Assembly (NCBI RefSeq): GCF_000283155.1
Contig: NW_004454197.1
Location: 11,477,027-11,541,026, forward strand
Direction of reading: 5' to 3'
Length of the DNA: 64,000 nt
Source: Ceratotherium simum simum
Lineage: Eukaryota; Chordata; Mammalia; Perissodactyla; Rhinocerotidae
Both the position numbers and the translations under genes were made by a program. Shown here piece by piece: positions 47,352 through 58,259 of the stretch. The notes below the pieces were generated by a model. That model searched no databases, was not told the origin of the DNA, and saw only the letters and a list, made by a program, of their open reading frames with translations. Each line of letters begins with the position of its first letter. Positions within the stretch are counted from its first letter, which is position 1.

Positions 47352-47826
47352 ATATATGAGATGGCTAATTTTATGTGTCAAGTTGACTAGGCAGCAGTAT
47401 CCAGATATTTGGTCAAACATTATCTAGGTGTTTCTGTGAAGGTATATTTTTAGATGTGATTAACATTTAAATCAGTAGACTCTGAGTAGAGCAGATTACT
47501 TCCATAACATGGGTAAGCCTCATCTAATCATTTGAAGGCCTTAATAAAAAAAGACTAACCACCCCTGGAAGAAGAAAGAATTCTGCCAGCAGACTGTCTT
47601 GAGACTCAAACTCAGGAGTCAACCCTTTTCTGGGTTCCCAGCCTGCCAGCCTATCCTACAGATTTTGGACTTGCCAGCCTCCAAAATTGCATGAGCCAAT
47701 TTCTTAAAATCAATCAATCAAAATCCCTCTCTCTCTCTCCACGTATATACAGATAGATACATAAATATAGATAGATAAATAGATATCTTATTGGTTCTGT
47801 TTCTTTGGAGATCCCTGAACTAATAC
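47352..47826 (+). mobile_element. LTR of the same type as 23002..23552
   Basis: Head 'GATGGCTAATTTTATGTGTC' (AAGTTGACTAGGC follows), 'TTGAAGGCCTTAATAAAAAA', 'GACTTGCCAGCCTCCAAAAT', tail 'TTCTGTTTCTTTGGAGATCC' then CTGAACTAATACA. A different subtype from the first copy, with a (CT)n and (GATA)n region at 47726..47790. Confidence 0.7.
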
Positions 47827-47900
47827 AATATACCATATTTTTTAGATTATTCCCTGCAGCATATAAAGCTTGGTCTACTTAAAAGGCTGAATTCTCTTTG

Positions 47901-47980
47901 GACCATTACATATTTCTTTAGGATTCCCTACAATGTTCTGGATCATCATATATTTCTTTAGTGTTCCCTACAGTGTTCTA
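47901..47980 (+). repeat. 40-bp tandem duplication
   Basis: Units 47901..47940 and 47941..47980 share TATTTCTTTA and TTCCCTAC; 33 of 40 positions agree. Older than the 34-bp duplication at 3.5 kb. Confidence 0.8.
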
Positions 47981-48574
47981 TATAGAGCAGGGGTGAAATA
48001 TTTCTGGAACTTTACTTGGTGTTTCTTTATGACAAAACTTTGCTTCCTTCCAGTTTCCTAACCTTTCTGCCCCACTGATTGTGATATGCAGAGAAATGCA
48101 TAAAAAAGCAGTAAATTGAAAGAAAGCAACACTAGCCCCATTTTCTTATGGATAAATCCCAAAGGTAGTTAAAGTCTATTAAGAATTGGCAATTTTAATA
48201 TTATATTAATTTGACCATGGGTGGTAAATGTGACAAAACTTTGGTTTATTGTTTGCTCTATAATCCTGGAACCCATTCTTTTTAGTTTTTTTCCCTCTAG
48301 ATAGCACTCTCTAGTGAAAAAGCTATAGTTACAGAAAAAATATTTCAGTCAATCATCAAAATAATAACCCAAGACCTAATTTAAAAGTAATATAAATGCA
48401 AATCAGGAAATAGTTATTTGTTTTTAAAGTCAGCTATCACTTCTCAGAGATTTTTAGCTCACTGTAAATCCCTTTCTTTGGGAAGACATAAAATATATGA
48501 ATCAATTAATCTAATCAAACAAATGGACAGGCATCTATTTTCATAAAGATAAGAAAGCCAGTCTGACTCAAACA
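47981..48574. other. Unassigned intron sequence
   Basis: Nothing recognised. Confidence 0.45.
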
Positions 48575-48740
48575 TTTGAAATGGCTCATCCAACATTTTC
48601 TGAGCACCTTCTAAATGCCAGGCTCCTACGGGGAACTGGGAAGTTTTAGAAGGACACTGATGCTATCCATTCCCTCCCTAAAACATATTAGCTAATGCCC
48701 AGGACATATAGAACGCTCACATTTAGTAAGCTACTCTCAG
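48575..48740 (+). repeat. L2 3' fragment
   Basis: 'CAACATTTTCTGAGCACCTT' and 'CTAAATGCCAGGCTCCTACG' match the L2 3' region. Confidence 0.5.
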
Positions 48741-48805
48741 CGATGAGTACATTTCTGCTCCCACCAATTGACTTACGTGCACATCAAAAATCTACTGTTT
48801 ATACC

Positions 48806-49185
48806 TGTTAAAAGTATCCAGATTAGGCCCAAGATGGACTTTCTCATGCTAAACCCCACATCAACAAACCAAAACTGAACGAAGTTTCTATGCTTAAGTC
48901 TCCCAGAAAGGAAGGCCTAGAGGTCAACCAATCAGCACTTGCCTGCTCAGCACATGTTACCTTATCTGGCTCCAAGACTTCCCTCTGCTCCATATATAGA
49001 AAGTAACCCTGCTTCAACTAATCAGCAAATGCCCAGTATAATTTCCTTATTCCTGCTCACTTTGGTCTATAAAAATCTCTCCTGCCTTGTACAGTGTTCA
49101 GAGCACCTTTATATCTGCTAGATTGGATGCTGCCCAATTCATGAATTGTTGAATAAAAGCCTACTAGGTCAGTAAATTGTCTGTG
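48806..49185 (+). mobile_element. Solo LTR, ERV1-like
   Basis: Begins TGTTAAAAGTATCC. CAACCAATCAGCACTTGCC, TCTATAAAAATCTCTCC (TATA) and 'GATTGGATGCTGCCCAATTC' followed by ATGAATTGTTGAATAAAAGC (polyadenylation) are the expected U3/R parts. 3' boundary approximate. Confidence 0.65.
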
Positions 49186-49745
49186 GAAAATTTTCTTTTA
49201 ATATACCCAAACCCATTTATGTCAGTTGTACCCGTTACTGCAATTGTATAATTTAATACTATGCTACCCAATCACAAATGAGTAAAAATGTGGCTACAAA
49301 AAGAAAAAGTTGTTATTTTTATAAAAACTAAGTTGACTACTTCGGAAATTATCCATAAAGGCATATTATTTTCCTTAAAATTTTTTGACAAATTGGTTAT
49401 AAGTAAAACAACTACAAAAGACTAGGAAAAAAAATCCCAAAACACTAGAATTCTGTGCTCAGATTGCTTCAAAAGTTTCTCAAGTTTCAATCTACTTTGA
49501 AGAAACTGAAATTATAAAATATCAAAGTTACTGTATGGATATAGTTTATACAAGAACAATAATCCAGAACTCTAATCAGTGGACCCATACTCAAAGAAGA
49601 CTCCTACCCTAGGTCAAAAGATTGGCTTCCCACATTCCCCACTACTACCAGAACAATCCATCAGTAGAAGTAACCTTGAATCTGAATGCTTCCTAAAGTC
49701 AAGTTATTCTACTTAAAACCAAAATCCCCTTGAAGGGTGGCAAAA
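49186..49745. other. Unassigned intron sequence
   Basis: Nothing recognised. Confidence 0.45.
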
Positions 49746-49749
49746 TTTC

Positions 49750-50235
49750 AAAAAAATATATATGTACCAACTACTTACTACAGCACTATGTGTAACAGCA
49801 AGAGACTAAAAACAACCTAAATGTCTATCAATATAGGACTGGATGAATAAACTACAGTACACTCACACAATGGAATGTGATATAGCTGCCAAAAAAGCAC
49901 CAAGAATGACTCTATATACTTGTGTTGCGTGATCTCCAAGAAATAATAGGAAGAGTAAAAGCAAGGAGAGAAAATTATATATATTGTGCTACCATTCAAC
50001 TAAGATGGGGTTGGGAGGCAGCAACAAATATGTACTTGTGCATGCACATGCATGCACGCCCACTTGCTTATGTGTTTTAAATGAAGTAAGGGGGAGACAG
50101 GAACAGAATGGAGGGAACAAGGATCTAAACTAGCCTTTTTTGATTCTGCCTCGTCCTGCAGACTTGGCTCTGGGACATGTACATGTTTTCCATAATTATT
50201 AACAAAAATTAAAAAATCAGAAACCTTTTTAATCT
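49750..50235 (+). mobile_element. L1 3' fragment (ORF2 end)
   Basis: 'AAAACAACCTAAATGTCTAT', 'GGATGAATAAACTACAGTAC', 'CACTCACACAATGGAATGTG' are the ORF2 C-terminal phrases; the 3' part ends in an A-rich stretch. Confidence 0.65.
50038..50058. repeat. Alternating purine-pyrimidine palindromic tract
   Basis: GTGCATGCACATGCATGCAC, with Z-DNA and hairpin potential. Lies in an L1 3' region. Confidence 0.8.
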
Positions 50236-50340
50236 CTAAAATTTAAAAGCAAAATGAAACAAACCTAAATATTTATTGAATCCGGTGGTGTAACCACGCA
50301 AAAAGGAATTATTTCAAATGACTTAAAACACAAGTTCACC

Positions 50341-50573
50341 AGGCCGTCCCGGTGGCACAAGTGGTTAAGTGCGTGCACTCTGCTGCAGCAGCCCCGGGGT
50401 TCACCGGTTCAGATCCCGGGCACGCACGGACGCACTGCTGGGCAAGCCATGCTGTGGTGGTGTCCCATATAAAGTGGAGGAAGATGGGCATGGATGTTAG
50501 CCCAGGGTCAGTCTTCCTCAGCAAAAAAGAGGATTGGCAGATGTTAGCTCGGGGCTGATCTTCCTCACAAAAG
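50341..50573 (+). mobile_element. ERE SINE (copy 5)
   Basis: Head AGGCCGTCCCGGTGGCACAA, 'CAAGCCATGCTGTGGTGGTG', two terminal TTAGC motifs, A tail. GTTCACC stands on both sides and is a probable target duplication. Confidence 0.93.
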
Positions 50574-50859
50574 AAAAAAAACAGATGTTCACCATATATC
50601 CCTAGAGGAATCTCTCCTAAGAATAAAAAGAATTAACTGGAGAAAAATGTTTTTTAATTATTAAACCATTTTCAGTAATCATATTGTTAGTAACAGTATT
50701 GATAAATAAGTATGGTATCAATATTGCTAGGAATCAAGACTTTCAGCATGAGATACAAATATGAAATCAAAGAAGTTCAATAAAATCCTTTATCCTAAAT
50801 TTGAAATGGAAAAATCAGTATGAGACTCATGAAGTGTTTTCTTTTAAAAACAACATATT

Positions 50860-52110
50860 TCCTAGCTCTGTCCACTCAAAAAGCCTAGAAGCAATGAGCA
50901 ACCTGTGTGGTATCCTAACTGTGGTCTCTAAATACAACTTCCACTAAAAGGAACCAGGGCTCATTGAAGAAAAGGCTGAAACCTAGATCTACACTTGGAA
51001 ATGTATAAGATGAGCCTGGACATCTTGTCACACCAGAAAGCAAGAAGCCATCAGAAGCGTTCATGTCAAAAAGACCCAAGAGCCAACCTGAAGGTGCTCT
51101 CACTGGCCAAAGAAGGGACAACTTGTTCATCAATAAAAATAACTGTGATGGACTTAAAGAAAATAATCAAATGTGTTAAAATTCATGTGTTCATATGATA
51201 TTTTTAAAAATAAAGAAAAAAATCATTGGCCATCTTTGGAGATATTAAGGACCCTCCAAGAGTTATAAATAACGGCAAAGAATCACTAACTTAACCTGTT
51301 TTCGCTATATGAACTGTACCTCCAGGTAATCAAATAATTGATAAAGAGAAACTTCTCTACAAAAGTATTACAGCTAATAAATGAAGAAGGAATGATGAAA
51401 TTAGAATAGCAACATCTTACAAACCCTTGATTAAATAATGACTTTATGCAAATTATGTGGCCACTAATATCACGAAGAAAAAAACAATCAGACATTATGT
51501 GCTATTGGAAACCCACCCTCTATGAAATATTCTTGCAACAAAAATGAACCTAAATCAAATCAAACCTCCAAAATTAACATTCAGTTTACAGGAGACATGG
51601 GGTGAGGCTGGAGGATAAACAAGTTAAATGACACCACTGGGATGCATTCAGCAAAAATTCATAGTATGGGCAACTCCACAAGATAAATGACAAGATTTCT
51701 TCAGCAAATACATCTGAAGAACAAAGAAAATAACTAACAAGGGGAACCTACATGTTAAAAGAAAACATAGTAACTGAATGTAATATGTGGATGGACCTTG
51801 TTTAGATCCTGATTCAAAAAATCATCTGCCAAAAAAAAGGTATGGAATAACTTTCGGGTGATAGTGGTATTGCGATCAATTTTAAGAAAACAGCTCTTAT
51901 CTTTCAGTGAAAGTACTGAAATATTTAGATAAAATGATATAATAACTAGAATTTGCTTCAAAGATGCAGCGTGAAGGGGGGTATTAAGGAAACAAAGGAG
52001 GCTGTGAGTGGACACCAGCTGGGGGATGGACACAGAGCAGTTCATTGCACTATTCCTCTACTTTTGCATATATTTTCAATTTTTCCTAATTAAGTTTTAA
52101 AAATTTGATG
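50860..52110 (+). mobile_element. L1 3'UTR-rich segment
   Basis: 'TCATGTCAAAAAGACCCAAG' and 'GTGCTCTCACTGGCCAAAGA' parallel the stretch at 63540..63600. Further on 'TAGATCCTGATTCAAAAAAT', 'GGTGATAGTGGTATTGCGAT' and 'TAGAATTTGCTTCAAAGATG' are L1M 3'UTR wording. Confidence 0.65.
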
Positions 52111-52224
52111 AACGACTTTACATCTATATGCTTTAAGTTAATAATAACATGTTCATGATATACACAGTTTTCCCATTCTACAGTTCTTTCAGTGTAAGTG
52201 GCAATACTTGTACTCTTTCATCTG

Positions 52225-52325
52225 TCCTCTGGGGCACATGCCCCTTATTTCTCTAAACTATAAAATAAAAGCACAGAGCCTGCTACATAGGAGGTGCTCA
52301 ATAAATGTTAAAATGAATAAATTCT
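52225..52325 (+). repeat. L2 3'-end fragment
   Basis: 'CAGAGCCTGCTACATAGGAG' and 'GTGCTCAATAAATGTTAAAA' are the L2 terminus. Confidence 0.6.
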
Positions 52326-52489
52326 GTTTGCTATACATCACCCGTGCTCTGGTAAACCTTCCAATAACGCTAATCTGTTGATTCAGTTTGTGGTAAACAA
52401 TGAGTAAATAGAACCAAGTATAAAAAAATAAGGTAAAAAATCCAAAACCCTGTACTTAACCTTTTAAATCTATATTCCACAAACGATGC

Positions 52490-52645
52490 TTATTCTTTTT
52501 TTTTTATTGTGGTAAAAAACACATAACAGATCAAATTAACCATTTTTAGGTGTACAGTTCAGTAGTTTTCACAGTGCTGTGAAAAGATCTCCAGAACTTT
52601 TTCAACTTTGAAAACTGAAACTCTATTCCCATTAAACAAAAGACG
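52490..52645 (-). repeat. L1M 3'UTR fragment, minus orientation
   Basis: 'TTGTGGTAAAAAACACATAA' and 'ATTTTTAGGTGTACAGTTCA' are the complement of the same L1 3'UTR seen at 1.2 kb. Confidence 0.65.
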
Positions 52646-52786
52646 CTTATTCTTAATACTTCCTACTCATTGCCTATTCTATCCAATACATCCCTCTAGC
52701 TACCAGAACAACTTTTAAAGTATAATCCTTCTGACAATAAACTTTATGGATCACTAGCACAATAATAGCATATTTACAAAAAAACA

Positions 52787-53057
52787 GGTGGCTAGCTCGG
52801 TGGCGTAGTGGTCAAGTTTGCACGCTCTGCTTCGGCAGCCTGGGGTTTGCAGGTTCGGATCCCGGGCATGGACCCCCACACCACTTATCAAGCCATGCTG
52901 AGGCAGGGGTCCCACATATAAAATAGAGGGAGATGGGCATAGCTGTTTGCTCAAGGCCAATCTTCCTCCGGAAAAAGAGGAGGACTGGCAACGGATGTTA
53001 GCTCAGGGCTAATCTTCCTCACCAAAAAAAACAAAACCAAAAACAAAAAACAAAAAC
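52787..53057 (+). mobile_element. ERE SINE (copy 6)
   Basis: Head GGTGGCTAGCTCGGTGGCGT, 'CTTCGGCAGCCTGGGGTTTG', B box GGTTCGGATCCCGG, both GATGTTAGCTC-like ends (the first changed to GCTGTTTGCTCAAGG), A-rich (CAAAAA)n tail. Confidence 0.93.
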
Positions 53058-54760
53058 TAGTCCTTAAAGGAAATGGGAGAGGTCAGAAGTATGACTGTGA
53101 ACAGAAGATCCATATGAATTCCTGTGCAGAGAAGAGTACAGGGCTGGAATGTGGCTTCAGGGTCACTCTGAATGGGAGTGAGGGGCCAGAAGAGGCAAGC
53201 CCACAGCTAAGAGAAGTCAAACGAGGCAGCACTGCTTACAGAAGTAGTAGTCCTTTCGTGGATACATTCAACAGAGGCTTACCACTCCTCCAGCTCCTCC
53301 GTAACAAGGATGGCAAGACCATTGATAAGTACAAGGCACCAATCTAACAGATGCTTTACATCGTGTACTTAGGAAAGCACTGTGCCAAGCCTCATTGAAT
53401 AGACTTTTAGTTAAATACCCCTATTCAGGCCCACAAGAGAAATAAATAATAACAATGACTTGGCTATAAATTTGGTAACAATCACCAACCATGGTGTAAA
53501 TATTTAACAAATATGTAAGGAAAAAGATCACTGATACTTTTCTGCCTGTTACTATAGTTTTAATTAACTTTGGTATTTCTATCTTACAAAAATGAATCCT
53601 GAGTCAATCACTACCTCTGAAAATCACTTTCATACAACATTATTCTTCTGAAGCACAACTCCCAGCTGAGCTGCGCTGGGACCACTCCAGGAAAGACAGA
53701 GAAATTCTGCACATGACTGAGGATATTGGCAGGGTCAGACCTGACAAAGGCTGGTTTACAAAAAAAGACCAAGAAATCTCCAGTGGCGGGAGGGGGGAGG
53801 TTACGATTCACCCTAAAGCAAGAGTCCGGGTTTAATCCAAAGAAAGTCATAGAACATGGGAACAGGGTAGTGGCTTGGAGGACAACATGGTGTCCGTCAC
53901 TCACACTACGCTGCTTAAAACAAGGGAACTGTAAACAGATTTAGACACATCTCAAAAAGGCTCTCCATAACAACAAAATTTCCAGGAATCAGCAGCACAG
54001 GAAGTATCAGCTGTTAGCCACAAAACTGACAGCAGCATGGGTGATAATGACCATCCTGGTGGCCCAGCCACAGCGGCTGCCCTGTCAACACAACTACGTT
54101 TGCACTGGAAACAGAGGCACAGGGGTGGAAGCTCTCAGTTCAGCCTCCAGCACCAGCAGGCTGTGTGCAGGTGTGTGTGTACACACAAACACACATATGT
54201 ATATGTGTGTCTAACACCCAATTATTAACAGTGCCGCTGGAAAGCATCCAGGGAGAAAATGGGGGTGGAATCACAAGGGAACTTTCACTTTCGCTATATT
54301 GACTGTTTTTTACAATTATGTAGTACCACAAATAAAACTTATATTTTGAAGAAATCAAATCTACATAAAGTAGAGCATTTTGACGCCTAAAGGGAAGAAA
54401 ATATGTAGTAAAATTTAATACAGAATTTATAATCAATCCCCATTTGTGCTTTGACAATTCCTGACTATTTAAATCAAATAAATATTCCAAGCGAATGTAC
54501 CTTAGAAAAGGTGTGGTTTAAAAAGTAATAATTTCCTGGCAATTTCAGTTATTCAGGAAGAACCTAAATTTTAGGAAAATAATTAATAACTTTAGCCTTG
54601 TTCTAATCATCTGGAAATTGGAAGTTAGTAAACGTCTCATAAAGTTAATAGGCCCTTGGAGGCAGCACAATATAAAAGTACAAGGTTCAGAGTCAGGGAA
54701 CCTAGTCTGAGACCTGGGTTTGCCACCACTGCTAGTGAGCCTGTGCCAGAACAAACATTA
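53058..54760. other. Unassigned intron sequence
   Basis: No gene or named repeat. Contains a TG/CA palindromic microsatellite at 54171..54210 whose centre 54174..54187 is a perfect 14-bp palindrome. Confidence 0.45.
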
Positions 54761-54765
54761 ACAGA

Positions 54766-55540
54766 GAGTTTACTGCGCCACAGGTTGGTTCCACACACTT
54801 TACATATATAGTAGTCCCCATCTTATCCAGGAGGGATATGTTCCAACATCCCCAGTGAATGCAAACCCTACATATACTATGTTTTTTCCTATACATACTT
54901 GCCTATGATAGAGTTTAATTTATGATAGAGTTTAATTTATAAATTAGGCACAGTAAGAGATTAACAACAACAACTTCTCTTTGGCATATCCAAATTGCCA
55001 GCATCACTACTCTTGCACTTTGGGGCCATTAGTAAGTAAAATAAGGGTTACTTGAACACAAGCATTGCGATACCATGACAGTCGATGTCATAACCCAGAG
55101 GGCTACTAAGTGACTAATAGACGGGTAGTGTATACAATGTGGATATGCTGGACAAAGAGATGATTCATGTCCTGGGTAGGATGGAGCAGGAGGGCGCAAG
55201 ATTTGATCACGCTACTCAGAACAGCAAGCAATTTAAAACTTACAAATTGTTTATTTCTGGAATTTTCCATTTAATATTTTCGGGACTGTGGTTGACCACA
55301 CGTACCAAAGCACAGAAAGTGAAACTGTGGATAAGGGGGGACTACAGTACTAACTATATCAATCCTCACAACTCTATGAGACAGATCCTATAATTATCTC
55401 CATTTTATCCCAGGGGAAACCGAGACACAGAAGAGTGGACTGGCGTGCTCAAGGTCCCTCAGCTGGAGAGGGCTAGTCTAGATGGCATCAGCAAGCTAGC
55501 CCCAGAGTCTGTGCTCTGAATCAGTGAACTGTGAAGACTG
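54766..55540 (+). repeat. MIR SINE split by a Tigger element
   Basis: Left part 54766..54806 ('AGAGTTTACTGCGCCACAGG', CACACACTTTACATA) and right part 55350..55540 ('ATCAATCCTCACAACTCTAT', 'TCTCCATTTTATCCCAGGGG', 'CTCAAGGTCCCTCAGCTGGA', 'GTCTGTGCTCTGAATCAGTG') form one near complete MIR when the Tigger is removed. Confidence 0.8.
54809..55347 (-). mobile_element. Tigger-type DNA transposon (non-autonomous), inserted in MIR
   Basis: Inverted ends TAGTAGTCCCCATCTTATCC and GGATAAGGGGGGACTACAG, flanked by TA on both sides (54807..54808, 55348..55349), the pogo/Tigger target duplication. The middle contains a scrap of transposase-region sequence on the minus strand (complement near 54990..55030). 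A 17-bp internal tandem duplication GATAGAGTTTAATTTAT lies at 54907..54940. Confidence 0.85.
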
Positions 55541-57235
55541 ACCCAGGCCTTTCATAGTTTCCTCATTTAGCAGGGATCCTCATGTCCCTTTGCCTTTATG
55601 CATTTTAACTTATGGCTCTTAAAAAGAATGAATGACATAACAAATGTGGATAGTGTTTTGCAAACTGTACAGTGGTATAAAGATGATAGTTAAACGTCTA
55701 CCATCCACAAACATGCTATGATTTTTCATTTGACTTTGTATTATAGGACACAATATAAAGGATTTTTAAGAAATAAAATAGTCCCTAAAGCCATTTCTTG
55801 CATTACTGATTCAAACACATAAAAATTTGTTTTCACTTAATTGGAGATGCTCTTATGGATACTGATATTTCAATAAACATGAACATTAAATCTCTGAGAT
55901 TAACACCTCCATAAATATGACTGGAAATCTGAATTTCTTCCTTGGCTAAAATCTCAAAAACAAAAAAATTCCAAGTGTGCATTACATTCATCACAGTTCT
56001 CACATGAGAATAAACAGGATAGGAATTTTTAATTCGCCAAATTTATTTCTGCAACAGGATCATTAGTTTTCTAGGTTAGAGAGCTTTTATTTTTATATTC
56101 TTCATGGTTCCAAAAAGAATTTTAAACAGCTTAGAAGGATACAGGCTAGACATGTCATCAGGGCACCCAGCTGAGGGAGGGGCCATAGGCAATCAGGGTT
56201 TGATCACATGAGCCTTCCTTCCTCCAACACACAGATCAGGCCCCAGGGATAACCATTATGCTGGCTGGGGAGAGGCTAGTTAGGTAAGCTGGCATGTGGA
56301 ATCTGGACACATGGGGCCAGAATCCATACTAGGAATTAGGCACTTAATAAAAGGAATTGAAGCTGAAAGGATACATGGAGTGAGGGAAGATCCTCAAAGA
56401 TTCACAAGCAAGGCCAAGGTCAGCTGAGTTGAGAACTGTGAACAAACGATATGAAACAGAGAAAAGATACCACAGAGGATGAGGAAGCCTTCTAGGCTCA
56501 AGGAAAAAACGAAGCAGACATGAAGAGAACAGAAGAGATGCAATGAGCTACTAAACGTATCTGTCCCTAGAATTATGTCAGATCCTGATAGCCCTTCGCT
56601 CTAATTTCCTTGTGGCCTTTAACACTTTTTTTTTAAAAAACACTTAAGTGAGAGTCTATTCATTAAAATAAAAAAAGCCTTATACACAATGCATACAATG
56701 ATAAGATATATTTAAATATGCAAGGGAAATGAGGCAAGGAGAAAAAGGAATAAGAAAAAAGTAACATAGTCCCTTTCCTAGTTCTTTATGATAAAACTGT
56801 CTTCTGCACACACAGGAAAGCATTCCAAATTTCTATGATGGCAGGGCATTTTTCCAGCTCATTCAAAAATGGTAACAAATAACTAGAGAATATGTTTAGA
56901 ACAAGGGAAACAAAAATTTCATCTTTTATTTATTTAAATACTTCATATGTAGTTACTCTTTGATTAGACGAGATTAGAGAAGACCCTCACTCTTTAGATA
57001 GTATGACAGTACAGGCTTAATTTGAGCATTTTGCCAAGAGTTAGTAATACAAAGTCTGGTTCAATTACTTATAGTTTCAATTCCATGCTGCTTAATTTCA
57101 TCACCATATCATAATGTCATTTCTGTCAGGAAAGTTGAAATTACATTAATGAGCTATCTACTTAAATGTATTGATTTCATAGAAGTGCTATCTAGTATGT
57201 GAAGTAAGGTAGTCTTCATTCATGACATCATCAGT
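55541..57235. other. Unassigned intron sequence
   Basis: Nothing recognised apart from A- and T-rich tracts. Confidence 0.45.
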
Positions 57236-57239
57236 AATT

Positions 57240-57868
57240 AATTCAGAATATAAAAATCAATATATCGGGAGAATGAGAAGACAAGCCTGGGAGAAAATAT
57301 TTGTAAAAGACACATCTGATAATGGACAATTATCTAACATACACAACTCAACAATAAGAAAACAACCAACCTGATTAAAACACAGGCCAAAGACCTTAAC
57401 AGACACCTCACCAAAGAAGATATATGGATGGCAAATAAGCACAGGAAAAGATGTTTCACATCATATGTCACCAGGGAAATACAAATGAAAACAACAATGG
57501 GATACCACTACACACCTATTAGAATGGCAGAAGTCAAGAAGACTGACAACACCAAATGCTGGTGAGTACGTGGAGCAACAAAAACTCTCATTCAGTGCTA
57601 GTGGTAATGCAAAATGGTACAACCACATCAGAAGACAGTTTGGAGGTTTCTCACAAAAGTAAATTTACTCTTACCATATGATCCAACAATTGCATTCCTT
57701 GGTATTTACCCAAATGAATTGAAAACTTATGGCCACACAAAAACCTACACATGGATGTTTATAGCAGCTTTATTCATAATTGCCCAAACTTGGAAGAGAC
57801 CAAAATGTCCTTCAGGAGGTGAGTGGATAAATAAACTGCGGTATATCCAGACAATAGAGCAGGGCTAT
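57240..57868 (+). mobile_element. L1 ORF2 C-terminal fragment
   Basis: 'ATATATGGATGGCAAATAAG', 'ACAACAATGGGATACCACTA', 'ACCATATGATCCAACAATTG', 'TTCCTTGGTATTTACCCAAA', 'ATAGCAGCTTTATTCATAAT'. It stops abruptly at CAGGGCTATGAATAG, so it lacks the 3' end. An 86-codon stretch at 57614..57874 is still open as an ORF2 relic. Confidence 0.88.
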
Positions 57869-57869
57869 G

Positions 57870-58258
57870 AATAGTAACTAATTTAGCAGGCCCCAAAATG
57901 CTGAATTCTAAGCTGGCAGTGGGGAAGCCATGAGACAGCTAATTCATATTGTAACACTCCTGCAAAAGGCTGAGGAACTGACAACATTAGGTAGTTCCAG
58001 AAGGATTGGGGGCTTAAGGTAAAGTTAGAATCAGGAGGATAATGGATAAACTAATCAAGAAGTTGTTAGTACCCCTTCCCACTCACAAGGCCAGGTGAAT
58101 AAAATGTACCTGTAATGAGTACTGAGTACTGGTACTCTGAAAAGTGGATGACGTCATCCAGGACAAAAGTGCTCCCTACTTCCTAGCAGAATTCACATTC
58201 AAATGGTCGCTTGAGGAAAATATCTCCAATTGACGTCCTTTGGACTTTCCCAGACTAA
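57870..58258. other. Unassigned segment between two L1 pieces, with CRE motifs
   Basis: Not matched to a named repeat; it could be an L1 5'UTR because an ORF1-like region follows it. Contains GGATGACGTCATCC (58146..58159) and TGACGTCC (58231..58238). Confidence 0.45.
58146..58159. promoter_or_regulatory. Palindromic full CRE (TGACGTCA) motif
   Basis: The 14-bp perfect palindrome GGATGACGTCATCC contains the consensus CREB/ATF octamer. A 7-of-8 match lies 82 bp further on. Function is not shown by sequence alone. Confidence 0.4.
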
Positions 58259-58259
58259 A

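Noticed and set aside
46945..47427. 160-codon plus-strand frame
   Set aside because: No domain, low-complexity Thr/Ser/Pro content, starts in unassigned sequence and ends inside an LTR.
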